Shown: positions 1 through 9,572, numbered from the stretch's first letter. The stretch: 64,000 nt of DNA from Hyphomicrobiales bacterium (GCA_025359045.1 JANYHN010000013.1:1-64000), one strand, 5' to 3'. Made by a program: numbers and translations. Notes: generated by a model not told the origin, from the sequence alone.

Positions 1-39
1 AACGCCTGTTATTCACCGCGAACTTGCGCAATTTGGCAT

Positions 40-124
40 GCGGTCATGGCGGAATTGGTAGACGCACTACCTTGAGGTGGTAACGGGGAAACTCGTGGAG
101 GTTCGAGTCCTCTTGGCCGCACCA
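40..124 (+). tRNA. tRNA-Leu (anticodon GAG)
   Basis: The 7 bp acceptor stem GCGGTCA/TGGCCGC closes with one G-T pair. The D-arm carries AATTGGTAGACGC, the anticodon loop is TTGAGGT (GAG), there is a long variable arm typical of class II leucine tRNAs, and the T-arm contains GGTTCGAGTCC. The terminal CCA is encoded (122-124). It lies about 65 bases upstream of mgtE on the same strand. Confidence 0.97.
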
Positions 125-190
125 ATCTTTTGTTTACGCAAAAGACTGGGCAATTTGTTAAGCATAGTTTCGGATCGGGAGGGGCGTTGA

Positions 191-1591
191 TTGAGTGAGA
201 TTGATCACATTGCCCAGATCCGAGACGAGTGGGGCGCATTAAAGCCTGCCTTTCTTGTTGATCTATTAGCTGCACTTGATGCTGATGATGTAAAATCAGT
301 TCGTGCTTTGACGCGTGAACTGCACGCTGCCGATATGGCTGACGTTTTGCAGGCCATAGAACAGCCGCGCCGTGTTCAGCTCATCGCGATGCTTGGCAAA
401 AACTTCGACGTTGAAGCTTTGGCCGAGTTGGACGAGGGCACGCGCGATGCCATTCTGGATGATCTGCCCAATGATGTGATCGCTTCGGCGATCAAAAAGC
501 TCGATACCGATGATGCGCTTTATCTGATTGAGGATATGGAGCGGAGTGAGCAAGTTGAGATTCTTTCCAAAGTTTCGAAAGAAGACCGTGTTACCCTCAG
601 CCGTGGTCTTGACTATGCTGAAAATACAGCGGGCCGTTTGATGCAGACAGAATTTTTCGCGGTGCTCGATAGTTGGAGTGTAGGCAAAGTTATTGATCAT
701 GCCCGCTCGTCCAAAGACATCCCCGATTCATTTGTTGAAATTTACGTAACCGATGAAAACGAACGCTTGGAAGGCGCCGTGCCGCTCAGCCGTTTGCTGC
801 GCTCAAATCGTGAGAAGCGCATCTCCGATATCATGGACCGCGAGCAGACGGTTTTTTCGGTGACGGATGACCAGGAAGATGTGGCTTACAAGTTTGAGCA
901 ATATAATCTGGTTTCGGCAGCGGTGACTGATAGCACAGGGCGGCTGGTGGGTATGGTCATGGTCGATGATATTCTCGACGTGATCCGCGAAGAGTCTGAT
1001 GACACGATTCTGCATTTGGGCGGTGTTGGCTCAGAGGAAGAAATCGGCGGCAGCGTCGTTGAAACCACACGGCTCAGGTTTTCTTGGCTGTTCGTGAATT
1101 TATTGACGGCCATTTTAGCGTCATGGGTTATTTCTTTATTCAATGCCACAATTCAGCAGATGGTGGCCATAGCTGTGTTGATGCCGATTGTCGCTTCAAT
1201 GGGTGGCAATGCCGGTACGCAGACGATGACAGTTGCGGTGCGTGCCCTAGCCACGCGTGAGCTTGGGCCCGTCAACGCCGTGCGCGTGGTGTTTCGTGAA
1301 TGCGCTGTGGGTTTGATCAACGGATTTCTATTTGCCATTATCATCGGGCTGTTTGTGTGGTGGTGGTTTGGCTTTGGTGGGCTGGGTTTAGTGATTGCCA
1401 TTGCCATGGTCATTAATCTACTTGCCGCAGCACTGGCCGGAATATTACTGCCGCTGGTGCTTGATCATTTTGAGAGCGACCCTGCCATTTCTGCCGCCGT
1501 ATTTTTGACAACGGTGACTGATGTGGTGGGGTTCTTCTCTTTCTTGGGGCTAGCAACACTGTTTCTTAAATTGGGGTTCCTCAAATCATGA
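191..1591 (+). CDS. mgtE: Magnesium transporter MgtE
   Basis: 466 aa inner-membrane Mg2+ channel/transporter of the MgtE family. The order is as expected: an alpha-helical MgtE N domain (about residues 25-125), two CBS domains (about 130-255) that sense cytosolic Mg2+ in this family, then five hydrophobic helices from about residue 290. The pore signature MPIVASMGGNAGTQT is at about 329-343. The length is normal for the family. The TTG start at 191 is preceded by GGGAGGGG and fits the family N-terminus. The stop overlaps the ATG of the next gene (ATGA), so the two are probably co-translated. Confidence 0.93.
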   Translation: MSEIDHIAQIRDEWGALKPAFLVDLLAALDADDVKSVRALTRELHAADMADVLQAIEQPRRVQLIAMLGKNFDVEALAELDEGTRDAILDDLPNDVIASAIKKLDTDDALYLIEDMERSEQVEILSKVSKEDRVTLSRGLDYAENTAGRLMQTEFFAVLDSWSVGKVIDHARSSKDIPDSFVEIYVTDENERLEGAVPLSRLLRSNREKRISDIMDREQTVFSVTDDQEDVAYKFEQYNLVSAAVTDSTGRLVGMVMVDDILDVIREESDDTILHLGGVGSEEEIGGSVVETTRLRFSWLFVNLLTAILASWVISLFNATIQQMVAIAVLMPIVASMGGNAGTQTMTVAVRALATRELGPVNAVRVVFRECAVGLINGFLFAIIIGLFVWWWFGFGGLGLVIAIAMVINLLAAALAGILLPLVLDHFESDPAISAAVFLTTVTDVVGFFSFLGLATLFLKLGFLKS

Positions 1592-2139
1592 TACGCATTT
1601 TTGTATTGTTGCTGGTTCTCATTCCGTCGATGGCCTTGGCCCGTGATGCTAATTGGGCCAAGCCAATGACGCTTGCTGGCGTTCCCAATCTCAACCAGGT
1701 CACACCCATTCTGTTTCGATCCGCCCAGCCTGATGCGGCAGGCTTTGCGAACATGGCAGAGACATTGAAAATGAAAACGATCATCGATCTGCGTGAAAGC
1801 CAGACAGACGCAGCCTATCTCGGCAACTCTCACATCAAGGCCTATTATGTGCCAATGAATGCTCTGCATATCACCACTGATGAAATCGTGGCCGCGCTGA
1901 AATTGATCAAGGCCCATGAAAGCGAGGGGCCGATTTTGGTGCATTGCCAACATGGCGCAGACCGCACGGGCGTGGTCATGGCCATGTACCGCATCATTTA
2001 CCAAGGTTGGAGCAAACAGCAGGCCATCGATGAAATGAAGAACGGTGGCTATAACTTCCATGCGATCTTTTTCAACATTCCGGCCTTCATAAATAATGCC
2101 GATATTCCGGCCATAAAGGCGGCCCTTGCCATTAAGTGA
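1588..2139 (+). CDS. Secreted dual-specificity/tyrosine phosphatase-like protein
   Basis: 183 aa. The N-terminus is a signal peptide (hydrophobic FVLLLVLIPSMALA, cleavage probably after about residue 19). The body has the Cys-phosphatase P-loop HCQHGADRTG (about 119-128; HCx5R) and an earlier Asp/Arg segment IIDLRES, like small periplasmic DSP/DUF442-type phosphatases. The catalytic Cys and Arg are both present, so it is likely active outside the cytoplasm; the substrate is unknown. It starts inside the mgtE stop codon, which suggests coupled expression with Mg2+ transport, but a functional link is only inference. Confidence 0.8.
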   Translation: MIRIFVLLLVLIPSMALARDANWAKPMTLAGVPNLNQVTPILFRSAQPDAAGFANMAETLKMKTIIDLRESQTDAAYLGNSHIKAYYVPMNALHITTDEIVAALKLIKAHESEGPILVHCQHGADRTGVVMAMYRIIYQGWSKQQAIDEMKNGGYNFHAIFFNIPAFINNADIPAIKAALAIK

Positions 2140-2193
2140 TCAAGTCGCTAGAACCCGCCCAAATTCACACTCATTTTAAGGAGTTTCGCTTCC

Positions 2194-2595
2194 ATGGCAC
2201 GCGTTACCATCGAAGACTGCATTGATAAATTGCCAAATCGTTTTGAGCTGGTTCTCTTGGCCTCGCACCGCGCGCGCGCCATCGGACAGGGCACACCGCT
2301 GACGGTTGAGCGCGATAATGACAAGGACCCCGTGGTGTCCTTGCGCGAAATCGCTTCAACCAACATCAACACCGATGATCTGCGCGAAGAATTTATCCAC
2401 GCCATGCAAAAGCAGGTCGAAGTCGACGAACCAGAAGCCACCGAAATGCCATTGATCGGCCATTCGAGCTCCATGTCCAATGATTCGGCTGAAGCGCCAG
2501 AAGAAATGGAACAAATGACCGAAGAAGAACTCCTGCGCGGCCTCGAAGGCATGCCCCCAGCCGAGAGCCCAGGCAGCCAGAGAAACGGCTATTGA
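2194..2595 (+). CDS. rpoZ: DNA-directed RNA polymerase subunit omega
   Basis: 133 aa. Residues 1-60 carry the omega signature ([19 protein letters not shown], then [10 protein letters not shown]), which folds against the beta-prime subunit and assists core assembly. The acidic C-terminal tail of about 60 residues is typical of alphaproteobacterial omegas. AAGGAG lies upstream of the ATG. A strong intrinsic terminator follows directly. In related genomes rpoZ is commonly followed by rsh; here about 3.7 kb of accessory DNA intervenes. Confidence 0.95.
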   Translation: MARVTIEDCIDKLPNRFELVLLASHRARAIGQGTPLTVERDNDKDPVVSLREIASTNINTDDLREEFIHAMQKQVEVDEPEATEMPLIGHSSSMSNDSAEAPEEMEQMTEEELLRGLEGMPPAESPGSQRNGY

Positions 2596-2620
2596 TCTTT
2601 TAATTTGCTGAATTGAATTC

Positions 2621-2651
2621 AAGGCCGGAACAAAAGTTCCGGCCTTTTTTT
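2621..2651 (+). terminator. Intrinsic terminator of rpoZ
   Basis: Perfect 11 bp stem AAGGCCGGAAC/GTTCCGGCCTT with an AAAA loop, running into a T-rich tract. It lies 25 bases after the rpoZ stop. Confidence 0.9.
2638..2650 (+). repeat. 13 bp direct repeat, left copy (pair at 6274-6286)
   Basis: TCCGGCCTTTTTT forms the 3' arm and T-tract of the rpoZ terminator. The identical 13 bases recur at 6274-6286 just before rsh, so the pair brackets the whole restriction-modification block. This is compatible with an insertion scar, but a poly-T-containing match could also be coincidental. Confidence 0.5.
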
Positions 2652-2665
2652 AAATTCAAGTCCGC

Positions 2666-2788
2666 TCACCCTCTCCTCAACGCGGAGAGGGAAAGTCGTC
2701 CTCAATTTCCTCGCCCCGTTGAGGCGAGGGTTGGGGCCTATGCAAAGCATAAGAGGGTGAGGGGCCTTAACGCAGATTCAGCGGGTTG
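2666..2788. repeat. Dispersed intergenic repeat R1, copy a
   Basis: Imperfect palindromic element running from TCACCCTCTCC to GGGTGAGGGGCCTTAACGCAG, with internal CCTCGCCCCGTTGAGGCGAGG and GGTTGGGGCC. A second copy lies at about 3420-3556 and shares the CTCGCCCC, GGGTTGGGGCC, GGGTGAGGGG and CTTAACGCA blocks. The two copies flank the small secreted protein gene. It appears non-coding, of the kind of short GC-rich repeat scattered in intergenic DNA of many proteobacteria. Confidence 0.75.
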
Positions 2789-2833
2789 AAATTAAGTGAG
2801 CTGTCAGCATATTCCCTGCTGCCCGCCGTCCCA

Positions 2834-3220
2834 TCAGTAGTTTTTGCGCGTTCCGTTTTCGTCGTAGGTGTAGTCCACACACAGCTGCGGGGTGAGGGAC
2901 CCAAATCTTTTCACTTCGGCCGGAGTAATACCCCCGATTTGGTTTGTCGCCGTTCCATCACCGGATGCCTTCGTCACTTCCCTGCTGCGAACGAAAAATT
3001 TCCCCTCGCCATCCACAAATATCGTTATGTTCGCTTTTGAAAAAGCCTGATCGGCATTATTATGATAGGTTAAATTGACTTCGACCCAGTGATCGTCAAC
3101 TTTCTTAAACTCCCACTTTACAAACGTGAACAGATCGGGCGAACCCTGCTTGCATTGGCTATCAGCTAGAGCGGGCCCACTCGCTAAACTGGGCAGAAGG
3201 ATTGCCACTAAATATTTCAT
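2834..3220 (-). CDS. Small secreted protein of unknown function
   Basis: 128 aa, family not recognised. It has a signal peptide (MKYLVAILLPSLASGPALA, probable cleavage after ALA). The mature part has beta-strand-like alternation (WVEVNLTYHNN, ANITIFVDGEGKFFV) and two Cys residues about 90 residues apart that could form a disulfide. GGGGAGAAG sits 5 bases before the ATG. It lies alone between two copies of repeat R1 and points away from the restriction genes. The beta-rich pattern suggests a small Ig-like or FxLYD-like fold, but no function can be assigned. Confidence 0.7.
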   Translation of the reverse strand: MKYLVAILLPSLASGPALADSQCKQGSPDLFTFVKWEFKKVDDHWVEVNLTYHNNADQAFSKANITIFVDGEGKFFVRSREVTKASGDGTATNQIGGITPAEVKRFGSLTPQLCVDYTYDENGTRKNY

Positions 3221-3662
3221 GTCAACTTCTCCCCGATTAAGGTTCTAGCGCCGTTGCAGTGGGTTGTTCCAATTGGTGCTTCAAATTCGATGCTATTGGA
3301 TGATTGCGCGATGGTCAACCGGCATGGTGATTGGCTGAGTTCCGTTGTTTGTAATTCAGTGAGGTCGCACTTTCATCAACCGTAATCACGGTAATCACCA
3401 AACAATTATAAGCTAATTCCTTCTCCTCGTTGAGGAAAGGGAATGAGGCTCGATCCCTTTCCCTCGCCCCGTAGGGGAGAGGGTTGGGGCCCGTCCGGCG
3501 TAGCGCAGCGAAGTTGGATGGGAGGGTGAGGGGACTTAACGCAAGTTCGGTGGATTCTATTTAGTCGGGTGGCACCGCAATCTTAATCGCGAGCTATCAT
3601 AATAATCTTGACCATTCTGATGATAGATAATGATAAGCGGTAAGGCCTTGTTCAAATTTACA
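3221..3662. other. Gene-free stretch containing repeat R1 copy b
   Basis: No convincing gene or RNA is seen. The second copy of repeat R1 occupies about 3420-3556, with the arms CTCCTCGTTGAGG and GGGAGGGTGAGGGGACTTAACGCA. The sequence on both sides is AT-rich. The 3' end of the restriction gene abuts the right edge. Confidence 0.6.
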
Positions 3663-4736
3663 CTATGATAGCAACACGGGTTCCATGAACGAATCCAGAG
3701 ACTCGTCTGTTACGCCACGTAGATTTCGACGTCTGCACAGGCTATACAGTTCTTCAATTGCGTTATAGGAAAAAAATTTAACATTAAGCTCTTTGAAGCG
3801 TTCTTCGTTTGCCAAAGCAGTTATTTTCTGCCGTTCGGAGTAATCGGCAGCAATTACATATCGAACTCGAATATCAGCGAGTTTGTGTTTCAATCCAACA
3901 AGCCTATCTAGGCCCGATTTAATTCCCGTAGATTGTTCTATTTCAATAGCGGCTGGCATTAATCTGCCGTTTTTGAACCAAACAACATCTACATGCTTTA
4001 TTTTCTTGACTGCTTCAGGGTGATTGCTGACTTGCTTCATTTCGTTCAAATCAGTCACGACCCCGTCGAGCTGTGAAAGTCGCTTGCCTTCATAAAGTAT
4101 GTGAACATCTTCAACGGCGACGGAAGTTTGAAACTTCAACGCATGACCAATTTGAATAAGAGCTATTTGTATTTGTGCGTGCCGCCGTTCTATGCCGCTC
4201 GGTATTTCTTTATCCGGGTTATTGATAGTGATTGCTTCGTAAACGACATCGCTGGTTGGTACTTCTGAGATCACTTTTTCAGTCTTCACCCAATTTATAG
4301 TTCCAACTGAGTGGGGATTGTCAGGCTGCCACCAAATATGTTTGTGGCCTTTTTCGATAGTTAATTCAGTTCCAGCTTGCTGCACACGACCCGGAAAACA
4401 CATAGAAAATTGTGGCGTATGCGCCAAAAGCGCTTCCAGCACCGAACGCGTATTGTAACTGCCCCCCAAAATTCGATCAACATTCACGGGCTGCCCCGCG
4501 CTTACCGCATTAGCAATTCGCCAAATCATCGAGGTGGAAATAGTTTCAATTTTTGCGGTTTTGGCAGTTTCGCCTTTAGATGGATTGTATCTTTTGAATG
4601 TGATCGGCCCCTCGGGCAGAGATGCAGAAACTAAAATAATTTTGCCTTTAGTTCTACTTGAAGCATACTCATACTCAGATTTATGGGACAGCAACGAAAT
4701 TGCTTTTACCAGATTGCTGGCTGTCAATGCTGTCAA
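3663..4736 (-). CDS. Probable type II restriction endonuclease (PD-(D/E)XK-like)
   Basis: 357 aa. It is downstream of, and overlaps by 4 bases, a C5-cytosine methylase, the standard layout of a type II restriction-modification pair. The C-terminal third has HVDVVWF, then about a dozen residues on AAIEIEQSTG, a plausible PD-ExE metal-binding core with Glu where Lys is more usual (as in BamHI). The N-terminal half (about 1-170) may be a DNA-recognition domain; a conserved-looking IWWQPDNPHS lies near 135. The TTG start overlaps the methylase stop (TTGA) and has GGAG 8 bases upstream. The gene is AT-rich relative to its neighbours. The recognition site cannot be told from sequence. The endonuclease role is inferred mainly from context. 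Confidence 0.65.
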   Translation of the reverse strand: MTALTASNLVKAISLLSHKSEYEYASSRTKGKIILVSASLPEGPITFKRYNPSKGETAKTAKIETISTSMIWRIANAVSAGQPVNVDRILGGSYNTRSVLEALLAHTPQFSMCFPGRVQQAGTELTIEKGHKHIWWQPDNPHSVGTINWVKTEKVISEVPTSDVVYEAITINNPDKEIPSGIERRHAQIQIALIQIGHALKFQTSVAVEDVHILYEGKRLSQLDGVVTDLNEMKQVSNHPEAVKKIKHVDVVWFKNGRLMPAAIEIEQSTGIKSGLDRLVGLKHKLADIRVRYVIAADYSERQKITALANEERFKELNVKFFSYNAIEELYSLCRRRNLRGVTDESLDSFMEPVLLS

Positions 4737-6136
4737 TTGACTTGCTCCAAAAATTGCATAACCGATACTGCTAATCCCTTTGCGGCTTCAAAAGGCACAC
4801 CATTTCCAATTGCTTTAAATTTGTCTGTCAGAGTCATGCCCGCTGGCATGGAAAATTCTTTTGGCAAAGATTGAAGTGCGAGCGCTTCTGCAACTGAAAT
4901 TCTACGCGCTTGGTAAGGATGCAAATGAACTTCGTTGTTGCCGTATGCAGCGGTTGGAGAATATCTCCAGCGATGAAGCCTCTTGAAACACTTTTTCGAG
5001 TCGTCACCTTCGTCAATTATTTTGAATTTTGGCAGCGCCGCTCTAGGTGTAAAACAATCATTCGAATTCGGATGTCTGCTGACAACATTTTTTTCGAACC
5101 AATGTTGAACTGTAAGTTCCACAGGAACTTTACTGGGCTTAAGGCTCGCCTTGTTCTCCGCAAACAAATCGACTGTTGGCCAATTTTCTTTGTTCAAAAT
5201 CGCTCGATCGTATTTGGTATTAGTCAACCACGGAAAATCTATTTTAGAAATGTCTTTGAAAGATTTGTCTAAAAATCCAACTAAAATAATCCGATCTCTA
5301 TCTTGCGGCGCTCCATACTCGATAGCATTTATTAGCCGCTCCGATAACATATAACCGAATGACTGCAACTTTAGTTTTAACTCGTCATAAAAAGCTCTGT
5401 GTAACTTCGTTCTCCAGAGACCTTTCACATTTTCAAAAACAAAGAAATCTGGCTTTTGTTGACAAATCAGATCAATATAGACTTGCGATAATGAACCATT
5501 ATCGCCATCTCTCCCTCTGTTTTTCCCGCCAACTGAGAAATCAGGACAGGGCGGGCCGCCGACAAAGCCTACTAAACCATGAGATATTCTTGCACGATTC
5601 ACATTGTTTTGAAGTGCTTTCGCTTCGTTTTCTGTGAGTAAAACTCTAATATCATCTTTCAAATAACCAAACATTGGTCTTTTAACATTCATGTTTTCGC
5701 GTGCATATTTGTAAGCAGCTAAAAACGGGCCATGATGCTCGTTCGCAAAAACCACGTCAAAACCACTTTTTTCAAAACCTAGATCAAGGAAGCCCGCACC
5801 AGCAAAGAAAGTGAACAAAGCAGGCTTAAGGCGTTGAGCATGATCCAACTGTGGTGAAATTTTTTTGGAGATAAAGTTCATGTCAGCGATTCCCTTGTCG
5901 GCATACAATGCAACAAAATTCTGCACAATTCGACAAGAACATAAATAGAACAAACTTGCAAGTGTGTTGTCTTTCGCATCTGTAATGTTTCTGCAACTTT
6001 TGTAACTGCGAAAATCGATAGAAGGAGTTGTTTCATAGGTATTTGGCACGTTTTGCAATTGGGCAAACTGTTTCCTTGAGAAACCAAACGCCCCTAAACC
6101 CCAACTAACCATCGCTAAAGCAATCCAAAAACCCAA
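4733..6136 (-). CDS. DNA (cytosine-5-)-methyltransferase with N-terminal hydrophobic extension
   Basis: About 467 aa from TTG 6136 (7 bases after AAAGGAG). C5-methylase motifs in order: I (FAGAGFLDLGF), IV (GGPPCPDFSVGGKNRG, catalytic Cys), VI (FENVKG), VIII (QDRDRI), IX (RRISVAEALALQSLP) and X (KAIGNGVP). It methylates cytosine to protect host DNA from the linked endonuclease. Unusually, motif I starts only at about residue 110. The first ~20 residues form a hydrophobic helix (ALAMVSWGLGAFGF) followed by basic residues. An internal ATG at 5881 has AAGGGAA 8 bases upstream and would give a conventional soluble 382 aa enzyme. Composition is AT-rich, consistent with acquisition by transfer. Confidence 0.88.
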   Translation of the reverse strand: MGFWIALAMVSWGLGAFGFSRKQFAQLQNVPNTYETTPSIDFRSYKSCRNITDAKDNTLASLFYLCSCRIVQNFVALYADKGIADMNFISKKISPQLDHAQRLKPALFTFFAGAGFLDLGFEKSGFDVVFANEHHGPFLAAYKYARENMNVKRPMFGYLKDDIRVLLTENEAKALQNNVNRARISHGLVGFVGGPPCPDFSVGGKNRGRDGDNGSLSQVYIDLICQQKPDFFVFENVKGLWRTKLHRAFYDELKLKLQSFGYMLSERLINAIEYGAPQDRDRIILVGFLDKSFKDISKIDFPWLTNTKYDRAILNKENWPTVDLFAENKASLKPSKVPVELTVQHWFEKNVVSRHPNSNDCFTPRAALPKFKIIDEGDDSKKCFKRLHRWRYSPTAAYGNNEVHLHPYQARRISVAEALALQSLPKEFSMPAGMTLTDKFKAIGNGVPFEAAKGLAVSVMQFLEQVN

Positions 6137-6262
6137 AATCAATCTCCTTTCGTTAATTGCATATAGGCCTATAAAATCCGTTTATCAATATTTAAATCCT
6201 ATATTTTAGAAATAAATCATATTTTCTACCCAGCTCACCTTTCAACTGCGTCATCCCGCGCA

Positions 6263-6286
6263 AGGGCCTAGCGTCCGGCCTTTTTT
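6263..6286 (+). terminator. Terminator-like hairpin before rsh; right 13 bp repeat
   Basis: AGGGCC at 6263-6268 pairs with GGCCTT at 6277-6282 (one G-T pair), followed by a run of T. It sits 16 bases before the rsh start and after no plus-strand gene, so it has nothing obvious to terminate. TCCGGCCTTTTTT (6274-6286) duplicates the rpoZ terminator arm at 2638-2650. It may be a relic of a junction. Confidence 0.5.
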
Positions 6287-6302
6287 CTTATATGTTAGCA
6301 AT

Positions 6303-8477
6303 ATGATGCGCCAATATGAGTTGGTTGAGCGGGTGACGAATTATGACCCGGACGCGGATGAGGATATGCTCAACCGCGCGTATATCTATGCCATGAAGGC
6401 GCATGGCACGCAGACCCGGGCTTCGGGCGAGGCTTATTTCAACCATCCCTTGGAAGTGGCCGCCATTCTGGCTGATATGAAGCTCGATACGGCAACGATT
6501 GTGGCCGCATTGCTGCATGACACGGTGGAAGACACTGAGGCCACGCATCAGGAGATTGTTGAAAAGTTCGGCGAAGAGATTGCCTCTCTGGTGGACGGCC
6601 TGACCAAGATTGCCAAGCTTGACATGGTGACCAAGGAGGCAACCCAAGCCGAAAATTTGCGCAAGCTGCTTTTGGCGATGTCGAAGGATGTGCGCGTGTT
6701 GCTGGTGAAGCTTGCTGATCGTTTGCACAATATGCGTACGCTTAATCATGTGAAGCCCGAGAAGCGCGCGCGTGTGGCGCAAGAGACGATGGATATTTAT
6801 GCGCCGCTGGCCGGGCGTATGGGTATGCAGCTTATTCGCGATGAGATGGAAGATATCGCATTCAAGATTCTCAATCCTGATGCAAATAAAGTTATCGCTG
6901 ATCGCCTCGCGCGATTGCATGAAGAGAGCGGCGACATGCTGCGCGAGATTGAAGTGGCTTTAACCAAGGAGTTGGCCAGCCACGGCATTAACGCATCTGT
7001 GAAGGGCCGTGAAAAGCGGGCCTATTCGATTTGGCGCAAGATGGAGCGCAAGCATTTAGCGCTTGATCAACTTTCAGATATTTTCGCGTTTCGAGTTTTG
7101 GTCGAAAGTGTGGATGATTGCTATCTGGCTTTAGGCATGGTGCATCAGACGTGGCGCGCTGTGCCAGATAAATTCAAAGATTATATCAGCAACCCAAAGC
7201 AAAATGATTATCGCTCTCTGCATACGATTGTGATTGGCCCGCATTCGATGCGGGTTGAAATGCAAATCCGCACCAAGCTGATGCATGAGATTGCCGAGCG
7301 CGGCGTTGCAGCCCATGCGCTTTATAAAGATGTGGGCGAGGCCAAGATGGCGCAGCTTGGTGTTCGTGTGCCCGCTGCTGAATCAAATGCCTATCGTTGG
7401 CTTCGGCATTTGATGGAGGTTTTGCAGGAAGGCGATAGCCCCAAGGAATTTTTGGAGCATACAAGGCTTGAACTTTTTCATGATCAGGTTTTTTGTTTTA
7501 CGCCAAAGGGGCAATTGATCGCCCTACCGCGTGGTGCCACGCCGATTGATTTTGCTTATGCCTTGCACACATCGATTGGTGATAGTTGTGTTGGCGTTAA
7601 AATAAATGGCAGGCATGCCCCATTAGTGACCCAACTTAAAAATGGCGATGAAGTAGTGATTGTGCGCTCAGATGCGCAGGTGCCACCACCGGCTTGGGAA
7701 GCCATTGCAATTACGGGCAAGGCCAAAGCTGCCATCCGGCGCGCCACACGAGCGGCTATTCGCAAACAGTTTGCTGGTTTGGGGCGTGAAATTATTGAAG
7801 CGCTTTTGAAAAAACAGAAGCATGAGCTCGTCGATAAGGAACTCACCGCGGCCGTTCCGCGCCTTGGTCATAAAAATGTTGATGATGCTTTGGCGGCTGT
7901 CGGGCGCGGGGAACTTTCAGGGCTAGATGTTTTGAAAGCCATGGGACTGGCCGTCGACGAAAAAGAAATCAGGGCGTCGCGTCGCAAGCTGACGACGAAA
8001 AAAGGCGCGACCGATGGGCGCTTGTCGCTTCCCGTGCGCGGCGCTGCGGCCAATGTTGCGTTGAAAATTCATGCTGCCACAGGCGCTGTGCCAGGTGAGC
8101 GCATTGTGGGCATTTCGACACCTGGCGAGGGCATTACGATTTACCCGATTTTTGCGCAGGCGCTTGAACAATTTGACCAACAGCCCGAACGTTGGGTAGA
8201 TTTGGCTTGGGGTGTGGCCGAAGAGGGCATGCGTTTTCCAGCGCGCATCAAAGTTATTTTGATCAATGAAGTAGGGGCACTGGGGCAGGTCACGCAGTTG
8301 ATTGGTGAACACGGCGGCAATATTGATGAGTTGCAAATGCAGGCGCGGCATGGGGTGCGCGATTTCTTTGAGTTGACGATACTGCTCGAAGTTTTTGACA
8401 ACCGGCACTTGAATGACATTATGAACGGTTTAAAGAGCAGGCCATTGGTTTCGGAAGTAGACAGGGTGGCAGGATAA
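6303..8477 (+). CDS. rsh: Bifunctional (p)ppGpp synthetase/hydrolase (RelA/SpoT homologue)
   Basis: 724 aa stringent-response enzyme. In order: HD hydrolase domain with FNHPLEVA (about 46-53) and [11 protein letters not shown] (about 70-80); synthetase domain about 230-350 with [22 protein letters not shown] domain about 385-450 ([23 protein letters not shown]); C-terminal ACT domain about 645-720. Intact HD residues and the synthetase signature point to both activities, as for the single Rsh of alphaproteobacteria. No clear ribosome binding site precedes ATG 6303. Its stop overlaps pyrE (TAATG). Confidence 0.95.
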   Translation: MMRQYELVERVTNYDPDADEDMLNRAYIYAMKAHGTQTRASGEAYFNHPLEVAAILADMKLDTATIVAALLHDTVEDTEATHQEIVEKFGEEIASLVDGLTKIAKLDMVTKEATQAENLRKLLLAMSKDVRVLLVKLADRLHNMRTLNHVKPEKRARVAQETMDIYAPLAGRMGMQLIRDEMEDIAFKILNPDANKVIADRLARLHEESGDMLREIEVALTKELASHGINASVKGREKRAYSIWRKMERKHLALDQLSDIFAFRVLVESVDDCYLALGMVHQTWRAVPDKFKDYISNPKQNDYRSLHTIVIGPHSMRVEMQIRTKLMHEIAERGVAAHALYKDVGEAKMAQLGVRVPAAESNAYRWLRHLMEVLQEGDSPKEFLEHTRLELFHDQVFCFTPKGQLIALPRGATPIDFAYALHTSIGDSCVGVKINGRHAPLVTQLKNGDEVVIVRSDAQVPPPAWEAIAITGKAKAAIRRATRAAIRKQFAGLGREIIEALLKKQKHELVDKELTAAVPRLGHKNVDDALAAVGRGELSGLDVLKAMGLAVDEKEIRASRRKLTTKKGATDGRLSLPVRGAAANVALKIHAATGAVPGERIVGISTPGEGITIYPIFAQALEQFDQQPERWVDLAWGVAEEGMRFPARIKVILINEVGALGQVTQLIGEHGGNIDELQMQARHGVRDFFELTILLEVFDNRHLNDIMNGLKSRPLVSEVDRVAG

Positions 8478-9064
8478 TGCTTTCACACGCACAGGTTTTG
8501 AATGAATTTCGCGCCGCTGGTGCACTGCTCGAAGGCCATTTTGTTCTGTCGTCGGGTTTGCATTCCGCGCGTTATTTGCAGTGCGCGCGGGTTTTGATGG
8601 ATGCAAAGCGTGCTGAGCGGCTGTGTTCCAGTTTGGCCAATTCTGTTCGCTCTGATGGTTTGACGATTGACCTCGTGGCTTCACCCGCCATGGGCGGTGT
8701 GGTGGTTGGTTATGAAATGGGCCGGCAATTAAATGTGCCTGCCATTTTCTTTGAACGCGTTGATGGCAAGTTTGCTTTGCGCCGCGGTTTCAATATCGAA
8801 AAAGGTGCAAAGGTTTTGATGGTTGAAGACATCGTAACCACGGGCTTGTCGTCACGTGAATGTATTTCAGCAATCGAAGAGGCAGGCGGGGTTTGCGTGG
8901 CTGCGGCGTGTTTGATCAATCGATCGGGCGGCAAGGCAGATGTGGGCGTGCCGCTTTATGCTTTGACGGCTTTGGAAATTCCGGCTTATCCGGCCGATAC
9001 TTTACCGCCTGAGCTTGCGGCCATTCCAGCCAGCAAACCTGGCAGTCGGAATCTCAAAACATGA
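8477..9064 (+). CDS. pyrE: Orotate phosphoribosyltransferase
   Basis: 195 aa. Joins orotate and PRPP to OMP in pyrimidine synthesis. The PRPP-binding loop [14 protein letters not shown] is at about 113-126, and [12 protein letters not shown] near the N-terminus matches the family. The start shares an A with the rsh stop (TAATG), and the end overlaps acpS (ATGA), so it is inside a tightly coupled operon. The length is normal for the proteobacterial short PyrE form. Confidence 0.94.
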   Translation: MLSHAQVLNEFRAAGALLEGHFVLSSGLHSARYLQCARVLMDAKRAERLCSSLANSVRSDGLTIDLVASPAMGGVVVGYEMGRQLNVPAIFFERVDGKFALRRGFNIEKGAKVLMVEDIVTTGLSSRECISAIEEAGGVCVAAACLINRSGGKADVGVPLYALTALEIPAYPADTLPPELAAIPASKPGSRNLKT

Positions 9065-9453
9065 TCATCGGAATCGGTAATGACATGGTTGATATAAGGC
9101 GGGTGGAACAGACGCTTGAAAAATTTGGTGATCGGTTTCGCGACCGTATCTTTACCGAAATTGAAAAGAAGAAATCAGATAACCGTGCCCAACGCGCAGC
9201 ATCTTATGCCAAACGATTTGCTGCGAAAGAAGCCTGTTCCAAGGCGCTTGGTACAGGATTTAATCGTGGCGTGTTTTGGAAGGATATGGGCGTGGTCAAT
9301 GAACCATCTGGGCGGCCGACAATGGTATTAACTGGCGGTGCTTTGAAGCAGTTGCTTCGATTGGTTCCCGCGGGAATGTCTCCAAAAGTTCATTTGACGA
9401 TTACCGATGATTTTCCCTATGCGCAGGCCATGGTGATTATCGAAGCGAACTGA
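9061..9453 (+). CDS. acpS: Holo-[acyl-carrier-protein] synthase
   Basis: 130 aa phosphopantetheinyl transferase that activates ACP for fatty-acid synthesis. [12 protein letters not shown] (5-16) supplies the first metal-binding Asp, and [15 protein letters not shown] (52-66) holds the conserved KEA motif with Glu57. The start overlaps the pyrE stop. pdxJ, often found near here in other bacteria, is absent. Confidence 0.93.
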   Translation: MIIGIGNDMVDIRRVEQTLEKFGDRFRDRIFTEIEKKKSDNRAQRAASYAKRFAAKEACSKALGTGFNRGVFWKDMGVVNEPSGRPTMVLTGGALKQLLRLVPAGMSPKVHLTITDDFPYAQAMVIIEAN

Positions 9454-9572
9454 CTGTGATATGTGTGCAACAGTTGTTAGCCTTGAACTGGCCAAGATTG
9501 CATCTCACATGATGAAAATTGTATATAGCGACAAATGAAAAGGGGGCGCGCGTTAGGCGGCCTTTAGGAAGC

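Noticed and set aside
2638-6286. A prophage or integrative element at the rpoZ-rsh gap
   Set aside because: No integrase, transposase or tRNA-derived attachment site; only restriction-modification genes, repeats and one secreted protein.
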